Numbered from the stretch's first letter, positions 42,740 to 51,377 are shown. The stretch: DNA of 64,000 bases from an uncultured Rhodospirillaceae bacterium (GCA_937887565.1 CALABS010000074.1:1-64000); one strand, 5' to 3'. Notes: a model not told the origin generated them from the letters alone. Numbers and translations: made by a program.

Positions 42740-43690
42740 TCATGCCTGGGCTGTGGCCGCCGCCAGCCGCAAGGTTGCGATGGTTTGGGCCAGTCCGTCG
42801 TGCAGCGTCCAGACCGGTCGCCACAACGACGGCGAAGGCTGACGACTGGCGGAACTGCTCCAATCGGGGTGAAGGATTTCGCGGGCCTTGCCGGGAGTGA
42901 GCATGACGGCGCGGCCGGAAAGGCGGCCGACGAGCGCACTGACGCCGGCCGCCGCGTGCAAAAGAACCGGCGGCACCACCACGATACGGCCGCGTCCAGC
43001 GGCAGCAGCGCGGGCGATTTCCGCCAACTCGCGCCAGCCATATCCATCGCTCCGATGATCGCTCAGTTCGAAGGTGCCGGCCGGAGCACCGGGTGGGCAC
43101 AGGGCGGCGACGGCGGCGGCGAGATCGGCGGCGTGAATCAGGCACAGCCGCGCCGCCGGCAAATGGGGAATGGGCAGCACCGCCCCGCAGGCGGCACGCA
43201 GCCAGGAGGCGGTTTCCCGGTCGCCGGGACCGTAGACCGCCGCCGGGCGCAAAATCGCCAGATCGTCCGGCCCATGGTGGTGGAACGCCTGCTCACCCGC
43301 CGCCTTGCTGAAGGCATAATCCGACAGATGGGGGGCACGGGCGGCCAGCGACGACACCACCACCACCCGTGGCGGATAGCGACAGGCCGCAGCCATCTTC
43401 GCCAGACGACCGGCGCCGTCGCGGTTGACGCGCAGGAAATCGGCAGGGGACCGGGCCTTGATCGCCCCGGCGGCATGGACCAGCGCATCGGCGCCGTCGA
43501 GCAGGCGCGCCAGGGACTCCTCGTCGTCGAGGTCGCCGCCAATCACCTCGATGCCGGCGGCGAGGGCGTGTTGTCGTCCGGGACGGACCAGCACTCTGAC
43601 CCACCAGCCGGCGGCGGCCAGGGAGCGCACCAGATAAGGGCCGATGAATCCCGTCCCTCCGGTGAGGGCGACCACACGGCCAACGCTCAT
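42740..43690 (-). CDS. NAD(P)-dependent epimerase/reductase, candidate ceramide reductase
   Basis: About 316 residues, an extended short-chain dehydrogenase. The nucleotide-binding motif is VVALTGGTGFIGPYLVRSL, the active-site pair Y-x3-K is in YAFSKAAGEQAF, and VVSSLAARA holds the Ser. In Caulobacter the equivalent gene beside spt is needed to reduce the 3-oxo group (CerR). A hydrophobic C-terminal region (VVVPPVLLHAAAGVSALVG) may sit on the membrane. The gene lies 10 nt from the ACP gene and overlaps the ligase gene by 4 nt. Confidence 0.8.
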   Translation of the reverse strand: MSVGRVVALTGGTGFIGPYLVRSLAAAGWWVRVLVRPGRQHALAAGIEVIGGDLDDEESLARLLDGADALVHAAGAIKARSPADFLRVNRDGAGRLAKMAAACRYPPRVVVVSSLAARAPHLSDYAFSKAAGEQAFHHHGPDDLAILRPAAVYGPGDRETASWLRAACGAVLPIPHLPAARLCLIHAADLAAAVAALCPPGAPAGTFELSDHRSDGYGWRELAEIARAAAAGRGRIVVVPPVLLHAAAGVSALVGRLSGRAVMLTPGKAREILHPDWSSSASRQPSPSLWRPVWTLHDGLAQTIATLRLAAATAQA

Positions 43691-45462
43691 GCCGCGCCTC
43701 CCGAGGTGAAGTCGCCAGCCAGGAACGCAGCGCGCGCCGCCGACCGGCTGAGCTTGCCCGACGAGGTTTGCGGTAGGGCGTTGTTGGCGACCAGCACCAC
43801 CTGTGGTTCGATGCCGTGCACCCGCGAAACAGCGGCGCCTACTGCGTGCGCCAAGGCAAGGCGGGCGGCGGCGTCGCCAGTGCGGCACTGTACCAGCACC
43901 ACCGCCCGTTCGCTCCGGGCATCGTCGATGGCAAAGACTGCCGCGTCGCCGGTGCGCAGTGTCTCCAATTGTTCGACGGTATGTTCGATGTCGTGCGGCC
44001 AGATGTTGCGGCCGTTGACGATGATCACGTCCTTGGCCCGGCCGGTGATGACCAGCCGCCCTTCGGCCAGATAGCCCAGATCGCCGGTGTCGAGCCAGCC
44101 ATCGGGGTCCATGACCCGTGCGGTTTCGTCCGGGCGGCCGTCGTAACCCCTCATCAGGCTGGGACCACGCACCATGACCAAGCCGACCCGACGCTCCCCC
44201 AACGGCAATCCGTCGTGGTCCCGGATTTGCAGTTCATGGCCGGGAAGGACCCGGCCACAGACCACGAAATCGCGGGTGCGACCGTTCGCGCCAAGGACGG
44301 GCGGCTCGGCCCGGCGTTGGTGCTCCAGCACCTCGACATCGACGCGATCGATTTCCATCCCGCGGTTCAAATCGGCGAAGCTGACCGCCAGGGTGGTCTC
44401 CGCCATGCCGTAGCTGGGGACGAAGGCACAGCGGTCGAATCCGGCCGGGGCGAAGATATCGGCGAACTCGTCCAGTACCTGGGGACGGATCATGTCGCCT
44501 CCGATACCCGCCGCCCGCCAGCGAGACAGGTCCAGTCCCTGCGGCAGGGCGGTCGAGGCGCGCCGCGCACAAAGTTCATAGCCGAAGCTAGGACTGTAGG
44601 AGATGGTTGCGCCGTTACGATCCATCAGCGACAGCCAGCCCAGGGGACGGCGGGCGAAGTCGCGGGTGGCCAGATAATCCACCGACAATTGGGCGATCGC
44701 CGGTGTCAGGACAAACCCCACCAGCCCCATGTCGTGATAGAACGGTAGCCAGGAAATCGCCCGGTCGCCGGGACGCAAGGCCAAACCGCTACCGGCCATC
44801 GCCCCGGCATTGGTCAGCAGCGCCCGATGGGTGATGGCGATCCCGGCGGGGGTACGGGTACTGCCCGAGGAGAATTGCAGATAGGCGACGTCGTCCTGTC
44901 GCGGCTTGGCCAGGGTTACGGCGGCTTCGGGCAGGTGTCGCAACCGGGCGATGCTGCCGTGGAATTTCAAGCCCATCCCGTCCAATGCTTGCGACAACCA
45001 ATCCTCAAGCCAAGATGGTGCCACCATGGCAATGGCACGACTTCCCGACACCATCTGGCGCAACAATGCGCAATAGGCGTCGCGGCCGCCAAAAGCCGGC
45101 GGCACCGGCACCGGGACCGGCAGTAGGCGGGCATATTGGCAGGCGACGAAAGCGGTGACGAAGTCGACCCCGGTTTCGGCGATCAGGGCAACGCGGTCGC
45201 CGGGACACAGGCCTTGCCCCAGCAGGATGCGGGCCAGGGAAACGGCGTGGTCGCGCAGGTCACGGTAAGTCAACCGTTCCAAAAGATCGAGCCGCCCGGA
45301 ATAGAAATTCATGCCGGTATGGCCGCTGGCGGCATAGTCAAAGGCATCGACCAACGTGTCAAAATCGGCAAAGCGCAACGGACGGCCGCTGGATGTGGGC
45401 GTTGCCGTCAGGGGGGCGACAGTGCAAGGTTCGGCGACGCTCTGCTCAACAGCCAAAGACAC
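43687..45462 (-). CDS. fatty acyl-AMP ligase / acyl-ACP synthetase
   Basis: 591 residues, an adenylate-forming enzyme. The ATP loop is in LQFSSGSTRTPAGIAITH, followed by FVPSYGMAETTLAVSF, then DGWLDTGDLGYLAEGRLVITGRAKDVIIVNGRNIWPHDIE (in parts). Length and motifs fit the FadD32-like FAAL group, which loads fatty acids on ACPs rather than on CoA. It would supply the acyl-ACP for Spt or for N-acylation. It is separated by 16 nt from the flippase gene stop. Confidence 0.88.
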   Translation of the reverse strand: MSLAVEQSVAEPCTVAPLTATPTSSGRPLRFADFDTLVDAFDYAASGHTGMNFYSGRLDLLERLTYRDLRDHAVSLARILLGQGLCPGDRVALIAETGVDFVTAFVACQYARLLPVPVPVPPAFGGRDAYCALLRQMVSGSRAIAMVAPSWLEDWLSQALDGMGLKFHGSIARLRHLPEAAVTLAKPRQDDVAYLQFSSGSTRTPAGIAITHRALLTNAGAMAGSGLALRPGDRAISWLPFYHDMGLVGFVLTPAIAQLSVDYLATRDFARRPLGWLSLMDRNGATISYSPSFGYELCARRASTALPQGLDLSRWRAAGIGGDMIRPQVLDEFADIFAPAGFDRCAFVPSYGMAETTLAVSFADLNRGMEIDRVDVEVLEHQRRAEPPVLGANGRTRDFVVCGRVLPGHELQIRDHDGLPLGERRVGLVMVRGPSLMRGYDGRPDETARVMDPDGWLDTGDLGYLAEGRLVITGRAKDVIIVNGRNIWPHDIEHTVEQLETLRTGDAAVFAIDDARSERAVVLVQCRTGDAAARLALAHAVGAAVSRVHGIEPQVVLVANNALPQTSSGKLSRSAARAAFLAGDFTSGGAA

Positions 45463-45478
45463 GTTTCCCTCTCGTCTT

Positions 45479-46783
45479 TCAATCGATGCCGGCGCAAGAC
45501 GCCATGCGTGCCCGCAGACACGACAGCACCGATTGCGACTGCATCAGGGCAAGGGCGATGGCTGCGCCGATGGCGGCCGCGCCAGCACCCTCGATTCCGG
45601 CCAGTGGCACCAACACCACCAGCGACGGCAAATACAGGACGGCCGCAGCCAAGCGGATGACCAGGGCAAGGGGCGCCTCACCGATGGAAATCAGCGTCGG
45701 CTCCAGGGCAAAGGTGCCGACGCCGACCAGCGCCGCCAGCCCCAACAGCAGCGTGGCATTGAAAGCGGTCGCCACCTGCTGGCCGCCGATCACCGTCAAA
45801 ATCCACGGACCGGCCAGATAGAGGATCAGGGCGCACAGCGCGGCGCCGCCGGCCGACAGCCGCAGAACCCGGCCGAGCAGGGTCTGCATGGCCTCAAGGT
45901 GATTCTGCGCGGCGAAGCGGGCGAGTTCCGGATAGATCGCTGCCGTCATCAGCTTGACCGGCTTGGCGGCGGCCTCGGCCACCTGACGGGCGATACGGAA
46001 CAGCGCCGCCTGCGGGGCGCCGAGCAACACCCCAATGGTCAGCGTCGCCAATTGATTGGTCAGCAACGCCAGCGACGAATTGGCGTTGGTGCTGAGCACG
46101 AACCGCCAGATGCCGTCGAAACCGGCGCTCAACGGCCGGTCGCCGGGAACCAAAGACCGCCCTGTCAGGCCGTGGCGTCTCGCTTCGCGCCACGACAGGG
46201 TGACGCTGGTCAGCGCACCGGCCACCGCCGACGCCGCCCATAGCGCCAGAAAGTCGGTCAGCCCGCCGCCGGCGAAAAACAGAACCGCGGCACCCCACAG
46301 CCGCACCAGCGCCTCGACGTTGTCTTCCAGCACCACCAGATTGAAGCGATCGAACAGGCGCAGCATCCCGACCGGCGTCGAGGTGATCATGAACAGCAGC
46401 GATCCGGCATACAGCGTGGCAGCCGGCACGATCTCCGCCGACAGTCCCAGGGTCGTGCCAAAAAGCCACAGGGTTGTCGCCGCGACCAAGGTTCCGGCGA
46501 TGGCGCTGCCGATGTCCAGCCGGACGGTGAACAGCAACAGCCGGCGCAGGTCGTCCAGCCGGCCTTCCTGCAAGGCGGCGGTGCCGTAGCGCAGGATCGG
46601 TTGCCAGCTTTGGAACTTGACCAGGGTCTGGGTGATTTCGACCACGGTGTGGATGATGACGAGGGCACCGAAGGTTTCCACCCCTAACGTCCGCACCGTC
46701 AGCGCCAGATAACCGAGTCCAAGCAGCCCGCTGACCGACTTGCCGCCGATCAGCAGGCCGAGATTGGTCAGCAGCCGACGCAT
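45479..46783 (-). CDS. polysaccharide/lipid flippase (MATE/Wzx-like)
   Basis: About 434 residues with roughly 12 membrane helices. It begins MRRLLTNLGLLIGGKSVSGLLGLGYLALTVRTLG (in part), a Wzx-like start, with VETFGALVIIHTVVEITQTLV and LTNQLATLTIGVLLGAPQAALFRIARQVAEAA later (in part). Such proteins flip lipid-linked glycans. ATG 46783 is preferred over 46834 because it begins the conserved start and follows GGTGGCGGG. In this set it is the best candidate to flip the finished sphingolipid or a glycosylated intermediate. Confidence 0.78.
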   Translation of the reverse strand: MRRLLTNLGLLIGGKSVSGLLGLGYLALTVRTLGVETFGALVIIHTVVEITQTLVKFQSWQPILRYGTAALQEGRLDDLRRLLLFTVRLDIGSAIAGTLVAATTLWLFGTTLGLSAEIVPAATLYAGSLLFMITSTPVGMLRLFDRFNLVVLEDNVEALVRLWGAAVLFFAGGGLTDFLALWAASAVAGALTSVTLSWREARRHGLTGRSLVPGDRPLSAGFDGIWRFVLSTNANSSLALLTNQLATLTIGVLLGAPQAALFRIARQVAEAAAKPVKLMTAAIYPELARFAAQNHLEAMQTLLGRVLRLSAGGAALCALILYLAGPWILTVIGGQQVATAFNATLLLGLAALVGVGTFALEPTLISIGEAPLALVIRLAAAVLYLPSLVVLVPLAGIEGAGAAAIGAAIALALMQSQSVLSCLRARMASCAGID

Positions 46784-46846
46784 CCCGCCACCCGTAGAGT
46801 GGACGGAGCGGCGGGACAGGGCGTCGCCATCCATCGCGGCCCCCGC

Positions 46847-47644
46847 CTATGTCGCTTGCGACCGCAAGGGCGCCGCGCTTTCGCATGTCCCCGGATGCTC
46901 CCGCCACAGACGATTGGCCAGACGTTCGGCGGCAGGCAGATCCTTGGGATAATCCAATTCGCACCATTCATGGCCGCAGATGTCAGCGATGCCGATCGGC
47001 GTGGAGGCGGCGAGTTCATCGATGACGCTGAGATACCAGCGCTTCAGACCATCCTCTTGGCGGATGACCCTCTCCAGGGCGTCGGCGAAGAGTCTCCCGC
47101 CGTCGCCGGAAAAAAACAGCATGCCGATGGACTCGGCATGAGTGTGTTCCTCCGACAGGGTCTTGCCGATGGCCGCCAGCCGGCATCCATCCAGCCGCAC
47201 CTTCATGTCGTCGGCGTCGTAGCGTTCCTTGCGATCGATGGTGACCGCGATGGGGGCCTCGGCTCGGGCGCTGGCCTGGGCGAACAATTCGGGATGGAAC
47301 AAAGTGTCGCCATTCAGAAGGACGAAATCGCCGCCCTCCATCTCGTGGCGGGCGACGAAGCAACTTCCGATGTTGTCGGCCACCTGGAAAAAGGGATTGT
47401 GCAACGTCCTGACCCGAACCCCATCGGCGGGGCGAGCAAGGATGGCGGCCTCCACCGCCTGGGCCTGGAACCCGGTCACCACCACCACATCCCGGATGCC
47501 ATTCGCGGCAAGCGCTATGATCTGCCACTCCAGAAAGGGACGTCCGCCCAACGGCAGCAGACATTTCGGACTCTGCGCCGTCAGCGGCAGCAGGCGCTTG
47601 CCCTGGCCAGCGCCCAGTATGATCGCCATTCTCGGCGCAGACAT
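46847..47644 (-). CDS. sugar/choline-phosphate-type nucleotidyltransferase
   Basis: About 265 residues. It starts RMAIILGAGQGKRLLPLTAQSPKCLLPLGGRPFLEWQI (in parts), the nucleotide loop and Lys of LicC/GlmU-like enzymes. VLLNGDTLFHPEL has the metal Asp, and the C-terminal GHEWCELDYPKDLPAAERL has the DxP pattern of cytidylyltransferases for phosphocholine or inositol phosphate. It could supply the CDP-alcohol used by the CDP-alcohol phosphotransferase. It is the promoter-proximal gene of the 13-gene set. ATG 47644 has GGGGAA upstream; 47653 is an alternative. Confidence 0.78.
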   Translation of the reverse strand: MSAPRMAIILGAGQGKRLLPLTAQSPKCLLPLGGRPFLEWQIIALAANGIRDVVVVTGFQAQAVEAAILARPADGVRVRTLHNPFFQVADNIGSCFVARHEMEGGDFVLLNGDTLFHPELFAQASARAEAPIAVTIDRKERYDADDMKVRLDGCRLAAIGKTLSEEHTHAESIGMLFFSGDGGRLFADALERVIRQEDGLKRWYLSVIDELAASTPIGIADICGHEWCELDYPKDLPAAERLANRLWREHPGTCESAAPLRSQAT

Positions 47645-47694
47645 TTTCCCCATCTTCCGAAACTCGCCACCAGACTCGCCGTTGTGACGATCAC

Positions 47695-47723
47695 TTTACA
47701 ACATACATTCGTGAATGTATATC
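47695..47723. promoter_or_regulatory. promoter with an AcrR-type operator between divergent genes
   Basis: On the plus strand -35 TTTACA (47695-47700) and -10 TATATC (47718-47723) are 17 bp apart. The spacer holds the palindrome ATACATTC-GT-GAATGTAT (47703-47720, perfect 8-bp arms). It is nearly the E. coli acrR operator core (TACATACATT, TGTGAATGTA). A bound repressor would block the MlaC-like gene and could also block the divergent sphingolipid operon. Confidence 0.8.
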
Positions 47724-47765
47724 GAGAAGCACGCCCGACCCCATCGCGCTTCTGGAGGCAATCGC

Positions 47766-48380
47766 ATGCGTCTCTGCGGTAAACTTGAAATCGTTGCATT
47801 GCTGGCTTACATGGCGACGGCATGGCTAATGCCTGGCTCCGCAGCAGCCCAGGATGATGCAGTCGCCTTCCTTGAGGGTTTGAACAAAGAGGTGGCGGAG
47901 GAAGTCTCGGCTCCGAACCTGACCGATAGCGAGCGCCAGCGGAACTTTCGCGCGATCTTACAGCGGGTTTTCGGCCTCGACGAAATCTGCCAACAGGTTC
48001 TGGGCCGTTACGGGCGGAGCGCCACCGCCGAGGAGCGCCAAGAATTTCGTCAATTGTTCGAGGACATGCTGGTGATGACCTGGACCCGGCGGTTCCGCGA
48101 CTATACAGGCCTCGGCATTCGTTTTGGCACCACCGTGACCGCCACCACCGGCGATCTACTGATTCAGTCCGCGATCGAGACGGCCCAGGAGCCGCTGGCC
48201 GTGGAATGGCGGCTGCGCGGCGATGGTGGCGCGTATCGCCTGCTCGACATCAAGGCCGAAGGGGCCAGCATGCTGCTGACCTATCGATCGGAATATCAAT
48301 CGGTTCTGCGCGCCGGCGGCATGACCGGGCTGAATGGCCTGTTACGCAAGAAGATCGGGGAATTGGGAGCGCCAGGTTGA
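47766..48380 (+). CDS. MlaC/Ttg2D-like periplasmic lipid-binding protein
   Basis: About 204 residues. The signal peptide ends LMPGSAAAQ. The MlaC fold is seen in LTDSERQRNFRAILQRVFGLDEICQQVLGRYGR (in parts), EERQEFRQLFEDMLVMTWTRRFRDY and YRLLDIKAEGASMLLTYRSEYQSVL. It ferries phospholipids across the periplasm between an MlaD ring and the outer membrane. It is alone on the plus strand, not with the MlaEFD set at 25-28 kb, but shares its control region with the sphingolipid operon. I infer it may carry that lipid. Confidence 0.87.
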   Translation: MRLCGKLEIVALLAYMATAWLMPGSAAAQDDAVAFLEGLNKEVAEEVSAPNLTDSERQRNFRAILQRVFGLDEICQQVLGRYGRSATAEERQEFRQLFEDMLVMTWTRRFRDYTGLGIRFGTTVTATTGDLLIQSAIETAQEPLAVEWRLRGDGGAYRLLDIKAEGASMLLTYRSEYQSVLRAGGMTGLNGLLRKKIGELGAPG

Positions 48381-48389
48381 TGGCGGGCC

Positions 48390-48998
48390 TCAGGGCCTGA
48401 GCCCCCTGAAGAAGGTGGCGACGGCTGTGACGATATCATCATCACTTCCGTATAATTGCGGAACCGCCAGCCAACTGAAAACGATGCCGGTAATCATGCT
48501 GAAGGTGGCGCGGGCTGCGGCCTCGGGGAGCAGACCAGGGGCCAGGGCACCGGTTTCCGCCGCAATGGTATAAAGAGCAGCCATGGCCTCGATGACCTCC
48601 GCGCTCCATTCATTGATGCGAACCGAGGCTGCTTGGTATTCGTCGACGTATTCGCACTTGCGAAACAGGATGTCGATAACCCGGCGGCGGTGATCGTCAT
48701 GCGCGATCTGGAGCAGCGAGGCGGTCCAGTAATCGCACAGACCGCTCACCGGATCCGGGGCGGCCATCGCTTCGCTTACGATCTCGCCCACCGACAGGCG
48801 TACACGCGCGTGCATGGCCTCGAACAGATCGACCTTGTTCTTGAAGTGCCAATAGATGGCCCCCCGCGTCACCCCCGCCGCCAAAGCGATATCGGCTAGT
48901 GACGTATTGCTCACTCCCTTCTCGCTGAACAGGATTTCGGCGGCATCGAGAAGCTTCTGTCGAGTGGCTTCTGCGTCCACCTTGGTCTTACGGGCCAT
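48390..48998 (-). CDS. AcrR/TtgR-type TetR-family regulator
   Basis: 202 residues. It starts MARKTKVDAEATRQKLLDAA, with SEKGVSNTSLADIALAAGVTRGAIYWHFKNKVDLFEAM (in parts), very like AcrR, TtgR and MtrR in the DNA-recognition helix. That agrees with the AcrR-type operator 0.7 kb away at 47703. In its relatives the ligands are hydrophobic drugs or lipids and the targets RND pumps. Here the near operator controls lipid-transport and sphingolipid genes. It converges with the MlaC-like gene, with 9 nt between the stops. Confidence 0.88.
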   Translation of the reverse strand: MARKTKVDAEATRQKLLDAAEILFSEKGVSNTSLADIALAAGVTRGAIYWHFKNKVDLFEAMHARVRLSVGEIVSEAMAAPDPVSGLCDYWTASLLQIAHDDHRRRVIDILFRKCEYVDEYQAASVRINEWSAEVIEAMAALYTIAAETGALAPGLLPEAAARATFSMITGIVFSWLAVPQLYGSDDDIVTAVATFFRGLRP

Positions 48999-49087
48999 TC
49001 CGATTCTCGCGCCCCAACATTTTGCCCCCCAGAAACAGGCAGGGACCTGACCCCACCCCGCTTTTTGGCACGGGGATTTGCCCCTAT

Positions 49088-49633
49088 TTATGGGGTTATG
49101 GCAAGGGGGCTTGAACCTGGATATTGCATTTTCAAGGTAACGTCCGACGTCGCGTCATCAACCGTGATGGCTGCGGACTCGAAGGAGGGCACGCCGAGAA
49201 GCGGGCCCTTGCCGTTGGAAACGGCAAAGCCTTCCGCTGGCAGGCCGAAGAAGTTTTTGGTGAAATGACCATCGCCGTCTTCGTCATGATAGGCGGTCAA
49301 GGCGTAGATGCCGGCCCGGGGCAGAGACAGGCAGCCATGTACCATCCCATTCCCGGCGGGAAGGCGAAGCTTCCGCAACTTCCTGCCTTTCGCCAGGAAA
49401 TCTTCGGGCTGGTCGCCATAGACGGCGATGGAAATGCTTCCTTTGGCGCTGCGGATGCCTTCGATGGTCACCTGGACGCGAACTGCGTCGGTGCCGCTGC
49501 ACCGCTCCGCAGGCATCGCGATCGCCGCATACGGGCTGGCAAGCGCCAAGGTTAGCAAAAGGGCAATCGAAGCGATTCCCCTGCCGCGCGATTTTTCTAT
49601 GACCACAACCTCCTCCTCTTTGGCGGCTCCCAT
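49088..49633 (-). CDS. DUF2141 secreted protein
   Basis: About 181 residues. The signal peptide (IASIALLLTLALASPYAAIA) is preceded by ~18 residues, so the true start may be a later codon. The mature domain shows the DUF2141 pattern: VRVQVTIEGIRSAKGSISIAVYGDQPEDFL, GIYALTAYHDEDGDGHFTKNFFGLPAEGFAVSNG (in parts). The function of the family is unknown; the fold resembles a small beta-sandwich with a possible Ca-type DEDGDG loop. It stands alone. Confidence 0.75.
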   Translation of the reverse strand: MGAAKEEEVVVIEKSRGRGIASIALLLTLALASPYAAIAMPAERCSGTDAVRVQVTIEGIRSAKGSISIAVYGDQPEDFLAKGRKLRKLRLPAGNGMVHGCLSLPRAGIYALTAYHDEDGDGHFTKNFFGLPAEGFAVSNGKGPLLGVPSFESAAITVDDATSDVTLKMQYPGSSPLAITP

Positions 49634-49771
49634 TTTAGACCGTGACGCCCAGAATGTGCATCACGGTCGAGGTCCTGTTGACAAAGGCCGGTATGGCTGC
49701 GATTTCCGCATCGAGACCGCTGCATCGGCAGATGCCGCTTTTGAGGTTTCGGGTCATCCTCGGAATCCTGA

Positions 49772-50335
49772 TTACCACTCGATCTCGATCGCGGCTTCTT
49801 CCGGCGTCATTCGCTCCTGATAGGCTCGTTGAGCCCAATCCGATGCGATGGGGATGTCGCCAAGGATGCCGCGCAGATTCCCGTACCATTCCCCGTATTC
49901 CATATAGTCGCAGGTTCTCAACCGAGCGGGCTTGTCCTTGATCATCGGGTCGATCTGGTCTGCGTAACGGCGGGCGGCAGCGGCGGTATCTGCCATTCGA
50001 TCCGGTAAATCGGCGGCGGCGGGGAGGGCATCGGCGAAGCGCCGCAATCCCTCGGCCTCTTCCCAGCGGCGCATGGCTGCGATGATTTTCCCCGCCATCG
50101 CCTTGTCTTCCTCTGCCAAGCGCTGGCGATCGGCGGAGATTTGGAGCCGCCGTGGCGTCAACGGCATGCAGGCCGTCGAGCGCTTGTGTCGTTCCGTGGG
50201 GTCGGTGATCGCCTTGAGTTGCGCGGTCGGCCTCGTCGTCGTGACGCAGGCGACCACCGGCAAACCGAGAGCGGCGCCGATCCCGTTCGCCACAAGGATG
50301 ACGGGTTGAACGGCCCGTTGGGTTGAGGGCGGCAC
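49772..50335 (-). CDS. putative lipoprotein of unknown function
   Basis: About 187 residues. The N-terminus has a hydrophobic run ending in LPVVAC, which fits a lipobox, then TTTRPT. The rest is helical and charged: RRLQISADRQRLAEEDKAMAGKIIAAMRRWEEAEGLRRFADAL (in parts), with AARRYADQIDPMIKDKPA and a Trp/Tyr-rich C-terminus (CDYMEYGEWYGNLRGIL). I do not recognise the family. The start codon is uncertain because the signal is long. Confidence 0.45.
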   Translation of the reverse strand: MPPSTQRAVQPVILVANGIGAALGLPVVACVTTTRPTAQLKAITDPTERHKRSTACMPLTPRRLQISADRQRLAEEDKAMAGKIIAAMRRWEEAEGLRRFADALPAAADLPDRMADTAAAARRYADQIDPMIKDKPARLRTCDYMEYGEWYGNLRGILGDIPIASDWAQRAYQERMTPEEAAIEIEW

Positions 50336-50415
50336 GGGGACAATGAGATCGAACTTGGCTTGGTTCGGTCTCAGGAACGCTGCGGCAGTCGCGATGATCT
50401 CTGGTGCCGCAGCCT

Positions 50416-50569
50416 AGTCGAACTTGTACTTCAGGCGATTGAGAAGCGCCCCGAGTTCCGAATAGGTCGTGTCGAACTGTGGATGACCATATGAGTCGTC
50501 ACCGAGGTACACGCAGTTGGTCGTGTGCACATCGAGCGCATAGCCTGCGCGCCAGTTTCCGGCGATCTT
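50416..50569 (-). pseudogene. C-terminal remnant of a lost gene
   Basis: The minus strand reads KIAGNWRAGYALDVHTTNCV, then YLGDDSYGHPQFDTTYSELG and ALLNRLKYKFD to a TAG. A TAA directly precedes the first codon and no start exists, so only ~51 C-terminal residues survive. The sequence is clearly protein-like but I cannot name the family. It is the first of several fragments packed between 50.4 and 51.4 kb. Confidence 0.6.
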
Positions 50570-50678
50570 TTACGGATTGGTTGCGGCCACCGGCGTCTCC
50601 CCTCGGGCAAGCCCTTGCTCTTGGAGAGTAGCCCGTAGGTTACGAAAATTCAATGCAGGCCGGCGGCCATTTAGCGAG

Positions 50679-51027
50679 TCAGCCGAAGGCCCGTGCCTCC
50701 ACCGCCGCCTCCAAGGTCCGGATCGCCTCGACGGTGCGGGAGTAAGTACGGCGGTGCATCCGAGCCGGTTTGGACGGGATCGGATTGTCCATGCCCGGCT
50801 GTCCGCCTAACCGTACCCGCAGGCGGTTGGCCCGGCTCAGGCCCCGGAACTTGGGTCCTTCCTGGCGGGTCACATAGGTCAGGCCGTGGCAGCGCCGGCA
50901 GGTGAAGGTGGCGGGATGGCCGGCGAGATAGAGCTTGGCCACCCGGTGCCGGCAGCACGGGCAGAGGAACCAGGGGCGGCTGCCGCCGTAATGGCAGGCC
51001 GTGGTGGTCAGGACGACCGCATTGGGC
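50679..51027 (-). pseudogene. zinc-ribbon protein fragment
   Basis: About 110 residues are recognisable: ACHYGGSRPWFLCPCCRHRVAKLYLAGHPATFTCRRCHGLTYVTRQEG in parts, a four-Cys zinc ribbon with CPCC and CRRC, then a basic LSRANRLRVRLGG and a helical C-terminus. The family is common in mobile DNA of alphaproteobacteria and of unknown function. The N-terminal part is lost at about 51027, where the plus-strand phosphoesterase fragment begins. Confidence 0.6.
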
Positions 51028-51246
51028 ATTGCCTCGGAGTACCGGGACTCCCCCCTGGCCCCCGCCTTCACCAGCGACATGGAGGCGGAGATCCGCGCCT
51101 GGGCCCCCGACCTGTGGGTCTTCGGCCACACCCATCACAGCACCGACATGGTCATCGGCACCACCCGCCTCGTCGCCGCACAGCGCGGTTACGTGGGCAA
51201 TGAAGCGGGGGCGGCCAGCTTTCGGCCGCTGGTGGTGAGCATCTGA
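51028..51246 (+). pseudogene. metallophosphoesterase C-terminal fragment
   Basis: About 72 codons: SPLAPAFTSDMEAEIRAWAPDLWVFGHTHHSTD (in parts), ending AASFRPLVVSI. GHTHH is the last metal-binding motif of calcineurin-like phosphoesterases. The N-terminal metal motifs are missing; the sequence upstream is the antisense of the zinc-ribbon fragment. It is a dead remnant ending 16 bp before the tracrRNA terminator region. Confidence 0.75.
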
Positions 51247-51261
51247 AATTTTTTCTTCACT

Positions 51262-51345
51262 CAGAGGAAAGGCGGCGCCGGAGCGCCGCCCTTATCTGGT
51301 GCAGACCTGACTGCTTGTTAACCGCCAGACCGCGATCTCTGATGC
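51262..51345 (-). ncRNA. tracrRNA: type II-C tracrRNA
   Basis: Read on the minus strand, a ~24-nt anti-repeat (plus 51318-51345) matches the CRISPR repeat with 14 consecutive identities in ACCGCGATCTCTGA and scattered changes around it. It is followed by a short nexus hairpin, GCAG-TCAGGT-CTGC (51301-51314). Last comes a GC-rich terminator, GGCGGCGC-TCCG-GCGCCGCC (51271-51290), followed by TTTCC. The order anti-repeat, nexus, terminator is that of compact II-C tracrRNAs. A promoter lies just upstream. Confidence 0.85.
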
Positions 51346-51349
51346 CCGT

Positions 51350-51377
51350 ATGATATCGCTAGACGGCCAAAAAGCAA
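51350..51377 (-). promoter_or_regulatory. tracrRNA promoter
   Basis: On the minus strand -35 TTGCTT (51372-51377) and -10 TATCAT (51350-51355) are 16 bp apart. Initiation would fall a few bases before the anti-repeat. TATCAT also ends every CRISPR repeat when the repeat is read in the same direction. Confidence 0.7.
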
